Assembly: GCA_014898415.1 (NCBI GenBank)
Contig: RCTD01000025.1
Coordinates: 682,001 to 746,000 of the forward strand
Length of the DNA: 64,000 nucleotides
Reading direction: 5' to 3'
Origin: Stromatinia cepivora
Taxonomy: Eukaryota; Ascomycota; Leotiomycetes; Helotiales; Sclerotiniaceae
The notes beneath the pieces were generated by a model. That model searched no databases. It was not told where the DNA came from and worked only from the letters and a program-made list of their open reading frames with translations. Positions 10,686-20,686 of the stretch are shown here, in pieces. Within the stretch, counting starts at the first letter, position 1; each line of letters starts with the position of its first letter. The position numbers and the translations under genes are program-made.

Positions 10686-12039
10686 ATGCCGCCAGTAGCT
10701 ACATCTACGATTACGACGTCGACATCCAATGGATCAGGAAGTCCACGATTAAGGGTCAATGGAGGAGGAGGAGTTTCAGGAAAGGACGAGGAGGGGACCC
10801 CTCCACAGATAGATATTGAAGTAAAAGAACACGATTTCTTCTGGACATATACCGAGGAACCACATCGGAGTAGACGATTAGCAATTATTAAAGCTCATCC
10901 AGAGGTATGTACCCAATCACATTTCAATTTCCCATCCATGTCTTTCAACTCCCCCTCCCCCTCCATCTCCATCTCCAATTCCATCCATCACCCTCAGTCC
11001 ACAAAAACTAACCCCATCCTCACCACACAGGTAACCAAACTCTGCGGTCCTGAGCCCCTCACCAAATACGTCGTCCTCCTCGTCGTATCAATCCAAATCC
11101 TCTGCGCCTATCTCCTCCGCAACACGCCCTTCTTCTCCTGGAAATTCTTCCTCGCTGCCTACATAATCGGCGCCACCGCAAACCAAAACCTCTTCCTGGC
11201 CATCCACGAAATCTCCCACAATTTAGCTTTCAGAAATGCGAATTTGAATCGGGCATTGGCTATTTTTGCCAATTTACCTATTGGAATTCCTTATTCCGCT
11301 TCTTTCAGAGTATGTTTACATACCACACCTATCTACCAAATATTTTGACTCGGGAAAGCTAACTAAAAATCCACAGCCATACCACCTAACGCACCACAAA
11401 TCCCTCGGCGTCGACGGACTAGACACCGATCTCCCCACGCGCTTCGAAGCCATCTTCCTCGATTCCCTCCTGGGAAAAGCCTTCTTCTGCACCTTCCAAA
11501 TCCTCTTTTACGCCATCCGACCCATCTTCATCTACGCCGTCCCTTTCACCTCCATCCACATCCTCAACATCGTCACCCAAGTCCTCTTCGACATCCTCCT
11601 CGTAAAAACTACCCAATCCTACAACTCCCTCTACTACCTAATCCTCTCCGCCTTCCTCGCAGGATCCCTACACCCGTGCGCCGGACACTTCATAGCCGAA
11701 CACTACGTCTTCGAGCGTCAACCCCTCTCCGCACGAGACCCCCAAACCGGCGTCGAAATCCCCGAGACATTTTCCTACTACGGACCTCTAAATTTCTTTA
11801 CCTATAACGTGGGATTACATAATGAACATCATGATTTTCCCGCCGTGCCTTGGACACGTTTACCCGCGCTTCACGAGATGGCGAAGGAATTCTATGCGGA
11901 GTTGCCGAGGCATGAGAGTTGGATCTATGTGATTTGGCAGTTTGTGTGGGATAAGGAGGTGGGTATGACGTGTAGGGTGAAGAGGAAGGAGGGGGGACGA
12001 AAAGTAGGGGGGTGGACTCAGCAGGAGGTGCAGGCTTAG
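10686..12039 (+). CDS. DSD1: Sphingolipid delta-4 desaturase (dihydroceramide desaturase)
   Basis: Introduces the 4,5-trans double bond into the sphingoid base of ceramide in the ER, a step towards glucosylceramide in filamentous fungi. Three exons, 10686-10904, 11031-11309 and 11377-12039, give 386 residues. The N-terminal signature DFFWTYTEEPHRSRR is typical of the family. The three His boxes are HEISHN, HLTHH and NEHHD, the iron ligands of membrane desaturases; several hydrophobic segments lie between them (from about residues 80 to 270). The second intron has a GCTAAC branch site. The first intron (126 bp) is a multiple of three and contains no stop, so its retention would insert 42 residues without breaking the frame. 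The C-terminus is basic and Gly-rich. Confidence 0.95.
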
Positions 12040-12330
12040 GGTTAGCATTTAGATCTATTTGTTTTGAATCGTTGCTTTTATGGCTGTGGAAGGAGGATAT
12101 AATGATGATGAAAATTTGTATATATGAATGTGAGATAAGATGAGATGAGGTGGGTTATAGAATGCATATATTACTCGGCGTTCACATATATCACATATTA
12201 CACATACACACATGATGACAATATCAAACACCCCTCTCGCAACCATGCTTGCCTACCTATCTCCGTATCACACACAACACACCCGCCAATCATCTCAGCA
12301 CTTACCATATCACCTAATTACTCAACCTCT

Positions 12331-12402
12331 CATTCTCATTCTCATTCTCATTCTCATTCTCATTCTCATTCTCATTCTCATTCTCATTCTCATTCTCATT
12401 CT
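12331..12402. repeat. (CATTCT)12 microsatellite
   Basis: Twelve perfect hexamer copies about 290 bp after the desaturase stop codon. Both plus-strand open frames across it (poly Ser-His, poly Ile-Leu) are repeat artefacts. Confidence 0.95.
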
Positions 12403-12675
12403 TATGCTACATACATACTTGTAATACATACAAACATACAAACAAACGATGAGTGATATAATACCAGCATTTTAATATTTCCATCCCAGCCAATCCAGCC
12501 AGCCTTCAGACCTCTTCTCTCCTCTCCTCTCTTCTTTCCTCCACTCCATCCCAGCCAATCCATCCTTCAGGCCTCTTCCCCCCCCCTCCTCTCCCCTCCT
12601 CCACCCCATTTCACCATCCCCACCCCCATCCCACCCCATCCATTTCTCCAATCACAGTTATGAAAATCAGGCATA

Positions 12676-12713
12676 TAAGTAAGTAAGTATGTAAGTAAGT
12701 ATGTAAGTAAGTA
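12676..12713. repeat. GTAA/GTAT tetramer microsatellite
   Basis: About nine tetramer units organised as a 12-bp higher repeat (GTAAGTAAGTAT). Confidence 0.85.
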
Positions 12714-13306
12714 CTATGTATGTCCACAAATGAGCAACAACGAGCACAAAATGAAACCCCACTCCTATCCTACCGTACCCATTCACCCCCATCACCTCAA
12801 CAAAAGAAAAAGAGAAAAGAAAAAAAAGAAGGCAAAAGAAAAAAAAAGAAGGCAAAAAGGCATATCAAAAAAAAATAAGTTTGCGAAGAAGAGCAAGAAA
12901 GCAATAGAATACAGTGATACGAAGTAGAGCTGGCTGTAGTATTTGCAATGCCGAGTGTTGGCGCGAGAGAGACAAGACGAGGAAAAAGGAAAAAATCAAG
13001 TGGGAAGGAAATGGGAATATTTGGAGGAATCGTAAATTAAGAGTTTTTCTTGTACCCATTTCGTTCGGATACAAGAGATGAGGTCTGGCACCCAAGAAAC
13101 TAGGTACCTAAGAGTGGGTAGCAGAACTACAGAAACAGCATTGGGAGCACCGGAAAAGACACCAATATTGATCATCTCGCTTTATGTCCGTCTTCTTATA
13201 CAGTAATGGAAGAAGACGTGGAAAAACGCTGCAGCCCATCAAAGCAAGAAACCAGAAGCCACAACCCAAAAGCCAAATGTGAGCAAGCAAGCAACCCAAC
13301 TTTAGA

Positions 13307-14603
13307 TTAGAAGAATAGGTATGCGAGTAGGAAGCTGAGCAAACATAAAGCTGCGACGATTTGTACCGGTACACCTTCTACTCCTTGCAACTTGGTAGCC
13401 ATTTCACCAACCGCCTCATTTGAAGTTTCCCCATTTGCTACTTTTCTCATTCTCAAACCACCTTGTTCGGCATAAGATGCAATAGTCTTCTTTGCTTCGG
13501 CGAGTTGAGCTTGAAGTTCTTCGACAGAGGCGGGGATTCCTGTTGGAGCGGTGACAGCGGATGCATTGCTTTCTCTGTTGGTGGCGGGGTTGAAAGCAGA
13601 GGAGCGGGCATCGCCGAGGTGGCGGTTGCCGGCCGGTTCGTCACTTACACTAACCGAGGGAGCTGGGCCTGAGTTTCCGGATACCACACGGTTGGTTGCA
13701 GGGGTGAAATGTTCTTCGGGAGATGGGGATCGGTATGCTGGAGGGGCAGTATCGGGAATTGAATGCTAGAGATGCTGATGTTAGATAATTCTGTCCTCGG
13801 GAATGGAACACAAAGGACTAGAACATACCGCACTATTTGCTCCACTGACGCCATTTCTCATAGGTGTAACTGTTGCTCCTCCTGCTGACTTTGGTGGTAG
13901 GAAAACAACTCGAATCTTCTTCTCTTGGATATCCTTCTTCTCTGCTCGGTCGACATGCTATATGAGACCAGTTAGTGTAAGTCCATGCGAGGGAAGTTCT
14001 CCAAAATGTAGCTATTGCGGGTATTGTACGTTTGATGATGAATCTACAAACTCCTTATCTGGTGTAATTTCGACGGATTGGACTAGGAATTTATCTCTAC
14101 ACTTCGCATCGAGAGGTGGCTCCTCCTTCATTGCCTGTAAGAGAACTATACCAATATAATTAGCCCCAGCCATGTATGTATACTTCTCGATCTCAGAACG
14201 GCGCATACCAGTAACATCTATACTTCTTCCCGGCTCCAATTTACCAGAGTTTGGTCGCACGCAGTATCTATTGGCAAGTATTAAAAATATGTTTTGAAGC
14301 CTGAAGGTATAAGATATGGTAAAACGAACTGTTTGGGCGCAGTAGTCTTGACCTGTTGAATGCAAACCAGATTAGTACTTAAAGAAAGCAAATGGATACT
14401 ACAAAAGATTTCCCTACCTTGAAACCAACAGGAGTATGATTAGGATTTCTAATTCTCAGTGTTTGCGAAACCTCAGTGGTAAATGGACCTGCCACATGTT
14501 AGGATCCCTCATCTCGTGTCCTTCGACCCTCAAGTAAAAGTAGAATGGACATATGTAGCGTACGATGAAAGCCAAGCTCTTGCGAATCGATCTCGACAGA
14601 CAT
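13307..14603 (-). CDS. SCS2: VAP/Scs2-type ER membrane contact-site protein
   Basis: Tail-anchored ER protein whose MSP domain binds FFAT motifs of lipid-transfer proteins at membrane contact sites. Seven exons: 14603-14564, 14488-14418, 14352-14330, 14267-14209, 14145-14030, 13957-13829 and 13765-13307; 298 residues. The MSP domain occupies about residues 1-125: TTEVSQTLRIRNPNHTPVGF, KVKTTAPKQYCVRPNSG, then VLLQAMKEEPPLDAKCRDKF, the family core. A Ser/Pro-rich linker follows, then a predicted coiled coil (VEELQAQLAEAKKTIASYAE) and a C-terminal membrane anchor (VPVQIVAALCLLSFLLAYLF). The third exon is only 23 nt. Splices were set by frame continuity of the MSP fold; the exon 5 acceptor restores VTVLLQ. 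Confidence 0.93.
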
Positions 14604-15584
14604 GATGGGCGTATTTGTGCTGTTGCTCCAAAGTGTTTTTAAGGTGTTGTGAGATTTCTAGGGAATTATTTGTATTTGAGGAATTATTTATTAGGATGTT
14701 GGTGTTTCGCTGGAGTTGGTTGATAATGTAATGACGAGGGTCCGAGTTGACAAAGAAGGTCGTTTGTCATTCATTCCCTGTGGGTTTGGTTTGCGACCAA
14801 TAGTGAAGGTAAATATAAATGAATTTGATACAAGTTTCCGATGTGTGTGTTATTTTGAAACCTTTCATCTTTCGGGAAACAAACAAATGAAATATCAAGA
14901 AAGGGGGGTTATATTTTATTTGATTATTGGTTATGATAATATAAGTACGCGATTTATTTTATGTCTTATAAAATTATCTTGAATATTTCCTCTTCTCATT
15001 GATTAAACAATAAATGATCCATGTTATTGTTATTTGTAGTTATATATCTAAAAGTACACTTAAGCAATTATTATTACGGAGATGGACTTCTGAATAGTTC
15101 GATCAATTTTCTAGCGTGTTTTATATTATATACACCGGTAGGTAGATAGAAATCTAACCTCATTGAGAGATTTCATATCTAATCAATTTCATCCTTTGTG
15201 CTGCCCGAATATTCTATTGTACCAAGTCAAGTAGGAGGTAAGTAGGTATCTAGGTCGTTATTCACCAAATTCATCTACCCGGGACCAGATTTCTACTTTG
15301 GAGCTTCAATCAAAAAGTACAACACGGCGATTGAGAGGATTCCAATCAATTGCTATCGAACACATTCACCCCATAGTTAGTGCCTTTTAGTAGGGGCCAC
15401 TATCCTGATGCCATACGGAGTTAGCTTGGCCCACAATCATTATATTATTCCGCACAACCCTGAGCTTGCGGAACTCGTCATAATATTCGACATAATATTT
15501 CCTCCACAACTTCAAGACAGTCACAATCACAAACCGATAAGATATAACACAGGTTACATATTACTATAATTACATATAATAAAG
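14604..15584. other. Divergent promoter region
   Basis: Separates two genes that diverge (VAP on minus, UBX protein on plus), so both promoters must lie here. AT-rich at 14800-15200. No additional gene seen; the 88-codon open stretch at 14716-14982 has no supporting features. Confidence 0.5.
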
Positions 15585-16761
15585 ATGTCTACGCCAAGCG
15601 ACCTCCAACAGCTCATTGATATGGGTTTCGATCAAGAAAGGGCCCAGATCGCAGTCAAGAAGACTGGTGGATGTATGTACAAACTCTAACTTGCATAACC
15701 CTTGTTTGCTATCTATGTAACCCCGCATACTGACTACATGCTCTAGTGAACGGAGCATTACAATGGCTCGAGGACAACGAGAACAAGACGATTGAAGAAA
15801 TCCAAGCCGCGGAAGCTGCCGCGGCACCTGAATCTGACGAAACCAACCCCAACATTGAGCCAGCGCCGCTCAAGGAGGGAGAGGAGGCCAAATCCATGGT
15901 TTGCACTGATTGCGGGAAGAAGTTCCGTTCAATGTTGCAAGTTCAAGCTCATGCCGAGCGAACGTAAGATATCACACATTCTCATAAGACGCATCTGCTA
16001 ATATTACTGCACAGTCAACATGAGAACTTCGAGCAATCTACCGAGGAAATCGCCCCTTTGACTGAGGAGGAAAAGAAACAGAAGATTGCAGAACTTCGCG
16101 AGAAGGCCAAGGAGAAGAAAGCCAAGCAGGCTATTATCGACAAAGAGGAAACCAAGCGCAACGAGGTTCGTTCGTTATTATTCCCAAATATAACTTGACT
16201 CCCACAGTTACCCCTCCACATCCAACCCCTACCCCGCATAAACTAACATCTTATTCCCCACAGCAAATCCGAATGAAGTCAACCAAGGAAGTTTCAGACG
16301 CAAAGGAGAAGCTCGCTCGCGACCAACAAATCAAAGAGGCACAAGCCAAGCGTGCCGAAAAAGCTGCCGACATCCAAGCGAAGAAGAGAATCCAAGAGAA
16401 AATCGCCGCCGATAAAGAGGAACGTCGTCTCAAGGCCGAAGCCGCCAAAGCGCTCCGTGAAGGTCGTGCTCCTCCAGCTCAACAAGCTGCCCCAGTAGCC
16501 GCCCCTGTAGCTTCGACTGGCGCCCCAAAAGTCCACACTGAATCACGATTGAGATTACAAACCGCTTTCGGGACCATGACCAAGACCTACCCAGTCGACA
16601 CAACACTTTTCGAAATCTCTCAGCAACTCGAGGCCGAGCTCGGTACCGTCAGTAGTTTCACAATGACATTCCCAAAAAAGACCTTCGAGGGCCCAGTCGA
16701 TTTCGGGAAGACGTTAAAGGAGGCAGGATTAGTTCCCTCTGCTGTTTTGATCGTCAAGTAA
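15585..16761 (+). CDS. UBA-UBX domain protein (UBXN1/SAKS1-like)
   Basis: Probable Cdc48/p97 cofactor linking ubiquitylated clients to the segregase. Four exons, 15585-15672, 15747-15963, 16015-16165 and 16264-16761, give 317 residues. A UBA domain opens the protein (residues about 1-40, LQQLIDMGFDQERAQIAVKK then ALQWL). A C2H2-like finger follows (CTDCGKKFRSMLQVQAHAERT, second His in the next exon), then the family signature STEEIAPLTEEEK. A long charged coiled coil covers about residues 110-215, and the UBX domain is at the C-terminus, with FPKKTF in the position of the p97-contacting loop. The third intron starts with a weak donor (GTTCGT) but is required for the frame. The UBA-finger-coil-UBX order is normal for the family. 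Confidence 0.92.
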
Positions 16762-17315
16762 ATGCCGAAATAGAGGTGGACATTGGTAAAAGGGCGATGG
16801 CGTTTAGGAAAACGATACGATACGATGCATGGTTGGTTGGTGTTTTGGCGTGATGGCGTAAAGTATGTCAAAAAAGACGACTACTTACTGAGAAATCTTT
16901 ATACACACTAAGGTCCTGATATTCATTCGCATTTACAATTAGGCATAAAATAAAAGTTCTCGCACACTAATCAATGAAAGAGTCTAGAACGTGATATGAA
17001 TTTTGAGAATAGCGTGCCCGATGATATCTCAGCTAACAGCACATCCTATTGATTCCCTCATTAGGCCATAATCAGCCATAAATCCATCGAAAGCAAAATT
17101 GTGCTTTCTCTAGGTATGTACAAGAAAACCCAGCGACTGACTCCAGCAAGAAATCCATCATATATAAAGTCCCTTGGCATTCTGTCCCATCCCATCCCTC
17201 GAACCCATCATAACGCCTCAAATCACAATCTCGCCCACGGCTAAACTTTTCATCTTCTCATTAACATACCTTATTTATGCATTATATACTCTCTAAGTAG
17301 CATCCGCACTCAGAA
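16762..17315. other. Convergent 3' intergenic region
   Basis: Between the stop codons of the UBX gene (plus) and RAD52 (minus). It must hold both 3' UTRs; nothing else seen. Confidence 0.5.
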
Positions 17316-19176
17316 TCACATCCCATTCAACCTCTGCCTCTTCGCATCTCCACCGCCAAGCGCATCTCCAGCCAAGCCATTACCATTCGTCTGCAAATCC
17401 GTCAGCGGGGCTCTATTCGCCTCGCCCATTGGCCTCTTCATCATCGTGGGCGGTTTATAACTATTCCTATTTCCCATACTCATCGGACTTGGACTACCTG
17501 GCGCTCCGATTCTTCGCGTAGCATCCAGTTGCGGATTTCCTAGATTCATGTTTCGATTGCTGGCGATGGTGGGACGGGAGGCTGGTTGAGCTTGAGGTGG
17601 GATACCGGTGGTAGGAGCTTGAGCTTGAGCTTGAGAGGAAGGAATGGGTTTAAGATCACGAGATAGGGGCTTGGAGGATTTTTGATCAATGCCTGGGGTG
17701 CGACGGATGGAGGGGGATTCGAGGTTGGGGTTAAAAGCGGGAAGATTGAGGTTTACGAGAGGTATTTCGGAGGGGGGATGGTCTTTAGGAAGGAGAGTTG
17801 CGGCCCGGGCAGAGAAGAAGCCGGCTCCAGGTGGGGGCATTTCATCGGTTATATCGTTATTTCGAGGTGGAGAGGGAGGGCCCGAAGCTGGCTCAGGCTG
17901 AGGTCGGTTGGGTTGATTTAAGACGCGGCCTGGAACAGTGGTGACGAGGTTTGCGGGGCGATTGGGTTGGACTAGGTCTTGGGGTGCGCGGGAATTAAGT
18001 CCTGCTGCACTAATTGATCTTGATAGACCTGCATTCGGTGTTCTTGGTGCCGCTGGAGGATAACTGTTGCGGGTAATGTTCTGACCACCAGCTTCCGGTG
18101 GTCGGTTTGGCTGAACTAATGGCCCACGATTGACTGGCGGAACTGGAGGTCCTGAAGCACGGCTCTGATTTGGAACGCCTGCATTTGTTAATGGTACATT
18201 GGTACTATTTCTGACATTGTTGAAATGGTGTGAAGCAGCCCGTGGTGGAGGAAGAGCAACTTCATCCGGATGAGCATTCGGATCATCAACATTAAAATCG
18301 GCATCGTCAAAATCTGTCATCTGTTAGTGATATATCTTCTTATAAATCCCCTGAATTCATACCTCCGAACTCGTCATCTCCAATCAATGTATCGTCCCCT
18401 ACTGCAATGTCAGTTATGTTTATTGCCACCACACCGTTAGAACATACCCGATGGACTTGTACTCGCCGGTTTAGAACTCTGAGCTTGAGTCTTCTCCGCC
18501 ATCTTCGATGCCTCAATTTCCTTCTTCGCAACCACCTGTGGAGTAAATGTGGAATGTCTATGCAAGTTCTCGACATCCCACTTGACAGGCTGCACTTTAA
18601 TCTTCGTAACCTTACTCAGATAATCCTTATCGTAGATGCAATTTCCCAAGACATTTCCAAAATTCCTCAACGCCCTCTTCAATCCATCCGTCGTTCCCTC
18701 TTTCTTGGCCTTCTCAAACGCCGCCGCCTTGCCCTTACAGTTCTCGATATGTCCATACCCCACATCTTCATGGAAAGTACCATCTTTCAACGTAACCCTC
18801 ACAATGACCGAGAGTCCTAAACTAACTTTGAACGTCGTAGCATTCTCATCCACAAAATCCACTTGTGTCTCGATGATTTGACTTGACCAGCCATTGAATC
18901 CGAATACCTCGTTGGCAAGTTGAATGCATTTTTCCGCCGTAATGTAGTGAACCTTTTGACCCGATGGTCCTGATCGCGATGAAATATATTCAGGTCCTAG
19001 TTGTTTTTCTAGTCTACTTTGTAACGTGGCGATTTCTTGTGCTGTATATTCTGATATGCGCGGTTTAACTTCTTCAAATGGGTTCGCGATTGCTCGTCCA
19101 TTGTGCTGATCGCCTGGACTGAGGATTGTTAGTTGTTGCCCTCCAGAAACTGATTCCAAAATACATACGCAGGCAT
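17316..19176 (-). CDS. RAD52: Rad52 recombination mediator
   Basis: Nuclear protein that anneals single strands and loads Rad51 onto RPA-coated DNA in homologous recombination. Four exons: 19176-19169 (8 nt only), 19118-18448, 18401-18363 and 18313-17316; 571 residues. The protein starts MPAPGDQHNGRAIANPFEE. The conserved DNA-binding half spans about residues 20-190, including QKVHYITAEKCIQLANEVFG, the GWSS region, VGYGHIENCKGKAAAFEKAK and TDGLKRALRNFGNVLGNC. The exon 3-4 acceptor (GACAG at 18314) gives EFGDFDDADFNVDD, an acidic RPA-contact-like segment. The C-terminal half is disordered and Pro-rich and holds three QPNRP motifs. It ends in a basic stretch (AKRQRLNGM), a possible nuclear signal. 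Reading the first intron as coding gives a spurious upstream start. Confidence 0.96.
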
Positions 19177-19777
19177 TTTGATAAATAAAGCTCAGCAATT
19201 GTTCAATTATCGAACTTCATAGGGGCTGAAAAGTGAATTAATGATTGCGGTGTATAATGTTGATGTTGGGGATTGTGTTCAAAGGTCGCGTCATAATCTT
19301 AACACGCGCTAATCCACGATATCACGTGTAGATAAATGTATTGGTTATCACTTGTGTTTCACGGTCACATCAGATAATAGCATTTCAGAAATTCAGATTC
19401 TTTATTGTATGGTCTCAAAATACCGACCATTCTCCCTATGTTACTGAGGTGAAATTAACAAATGAAGTACGCCAGTTGAATTATTGCCACCTCCAAAGTA
19501 TCCTCCGAATGTACAGATAAAAGACATCCCTCAAATACCCTAACTCCTCGACCATGCATGCTTCCAGATGGAGATTAAAAGGAAATGGGGAATCTTCGTA
19601 ATGTTCGTGACTGTTGCCCTTTGTCGAGTACCATGATTAACACAGGACGCCTATGCGGTGAAATGCCCTCTAATGCCCCCCCCAGACTCATCGATCATCT
19701 TTTATGACCTCCTCTACCCCCGTATGTACGAACGCTCCTAGTATGAAATGACCCGGACCAAAGAATGTGCCTTGAGT
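19177..19777. other. RAD52 upstream region / STS1 3' region
   Basis: About 600 bp between two minus-strand genes. Should contain the RAD52 promoter and the STS1 terminator; no coding potential seen. Confidence 0.5.
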
Positions 19778-20602
19778 TTACCAGGGAGCTCCTACTGGTA
19801 CACTTTGGTTAGTACCATAGCGACCCGAAAGCAGTTGGTTGCGGATAGAATCTGGATCTCCGGAGCCCACACCAGAATTACCTCCCATCCAACCAAGATT
19901 TGATCCCAGTGCATTAACTGCCATTTGCATCTTTCCTCCACTCTGTTCATTATGCCTAGCAAGCGTTTGGTCCCATCCACCAGAATGAAGCTGGAATCCT
20001 CCTCCACGTTTGGAAGCTTCGCTGATCACCAAAGCCCAAGCCCTCGAAATCTCGTCATATGCATTGTCCTTGTGATGTCTATGAGACTGGCTATCCCAGT
20101 TCGGAAGATCGTGAACAATTTTGGTTGCACTATCGAGGAAGCTAAGCGATGTGGCGGTTTGTTGTTCGTTCGGTGGGAGGTAATGCGGTGTGAAATCGAC
20201 TAAAGCATCAATAAGGTTTGTGAGCTGTTGCTTGACTCGATCGTAGGCATAATCTGATCCGGGACTTCCTCCGTAAGGGAAAGCTTCTTGTAGTTCGTTT
20301 TGGTATTTGGAAAGGACACCAAGAGTGGATGCCACAGATGGTCTTGGTGCTGAGGTGACAATTTCCGAACCGATCTCCGGATGTCTTTCGCATATAGTTT
20401 GGAGAACCGATCTCAATGACTGAGCATCAAGAGTTTCAAGAAGACGAGGGAGACTAAGAGGACGACCGCTGATTTCGTTTGCTCTAACTTTCTTGGATGG
20501 TCGGGATATTTGTCGTGTAGCTAGGGCGGGGCTATTTGTAGGAGAAATAGACATATTCTCATCGAGTCCATCATCATCGGCTTTTCGTTTTCGACTGGCC
20601 AT
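19778..20602 (-). CDS. STS1: Sts1/Cut8 nuclear proteasome tether
   Basis: Anchors 26S proteasomes at the nuclear envelope and is needed for mitotic protein turnover. One uninterrupted coding exon, 274 residues. A basic N-terminus (SRKRKADDDG, RPSKKVRANE) provides a nuclear signal and, in Cut8, the ubiquitylated Lys-rich segment. The conserved helical core runs from about residue 50 to 230: LPRLLETLDAQSLRSVLQTI, CERHPEIGSEI, then FTPHYLPPNEQQTATSLSFL and AYDEISRAWALVISEASKRG. Length and order fit the Cut8 family. A probable 61-bp intron (20686-20626, GTAAGG..TTACAG) lies in the 5' UTR, 23 bases before the ATG. Confidence 0.92.
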   Translation of the reverse strand: MASRKRKADDDGLDENMSISPTNSPALATRQISRPSKKVRANEISGRPLSLPRLLETLDAQSLRSVLQTICERHPEIGSEIVTSAPRPSVASTLGVLSKYQNELQEAFPYGGSPGSDYAYDRVKQQLTNLIDALVDFTPHYLPPNEQQTATSLSFLDSATKIVHDLPNWDSQSHRHHKDNAYDEISRAWALVISEASKRGGGFQLHSGGWDQTLARHNEQSGGKMQMAVNALGSNLGWMGGNSGVGSGDPDSIRNQLLSGRYGTNQSVPVGAPW

Positions 20603-20625
20603 TCTGAGATTTGTGTGCGGAGAGA

Positions 20626-20686
20626 CTGTAATTAGTTGTCAGTATATTGACAGTGAGAAGGACATAAAGGGGCAGAGCTTCCTTAC
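20626..20686 (-). other. Probable 5'-UTR intron of STS1
   Basis: On the minus strand this begins GTAAGG, has a CTGACAACTAATTA branch-like stretch and ends TTACAG. Length is normal for the genome. It lies outside the coding frame, so support comes only from the splice signals. Confidence 0.45.

Larger units (their letters stand above)
12040..13306. other. Convergent intergenic region rich in simple repeats
   Basis: Lies between the 3' ends of the desaturase gene (plus) and the VAP gene (minus). It contains hexamer and tetramer microsatellites, a C/T-rich stretch at about 12480-12655 and A-rich runs at about 12800-12890. No gene recognised. Confidence 0.6.

Noticed and set aside
11419..11616. 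Minus-strand acidic 65-residue frame
   Set aside because: Complement of the desaturase coding exon; composition reflects the codon bias of the real gene.
12145..12456. Plus-strand frames with poly Ser-His and poly Ile-Leu
   Set aside because: Artefacts of the CATTCT microsatellite.
18437..19198. A 253-residue Rad52 frame starting MLSFIYQNACVC
   Set aside because: The first 25-30 residues translate intron 1 and sequence upstream of the ATG. Splicing from the 8-nt first exon gives the conserved N-terminus.
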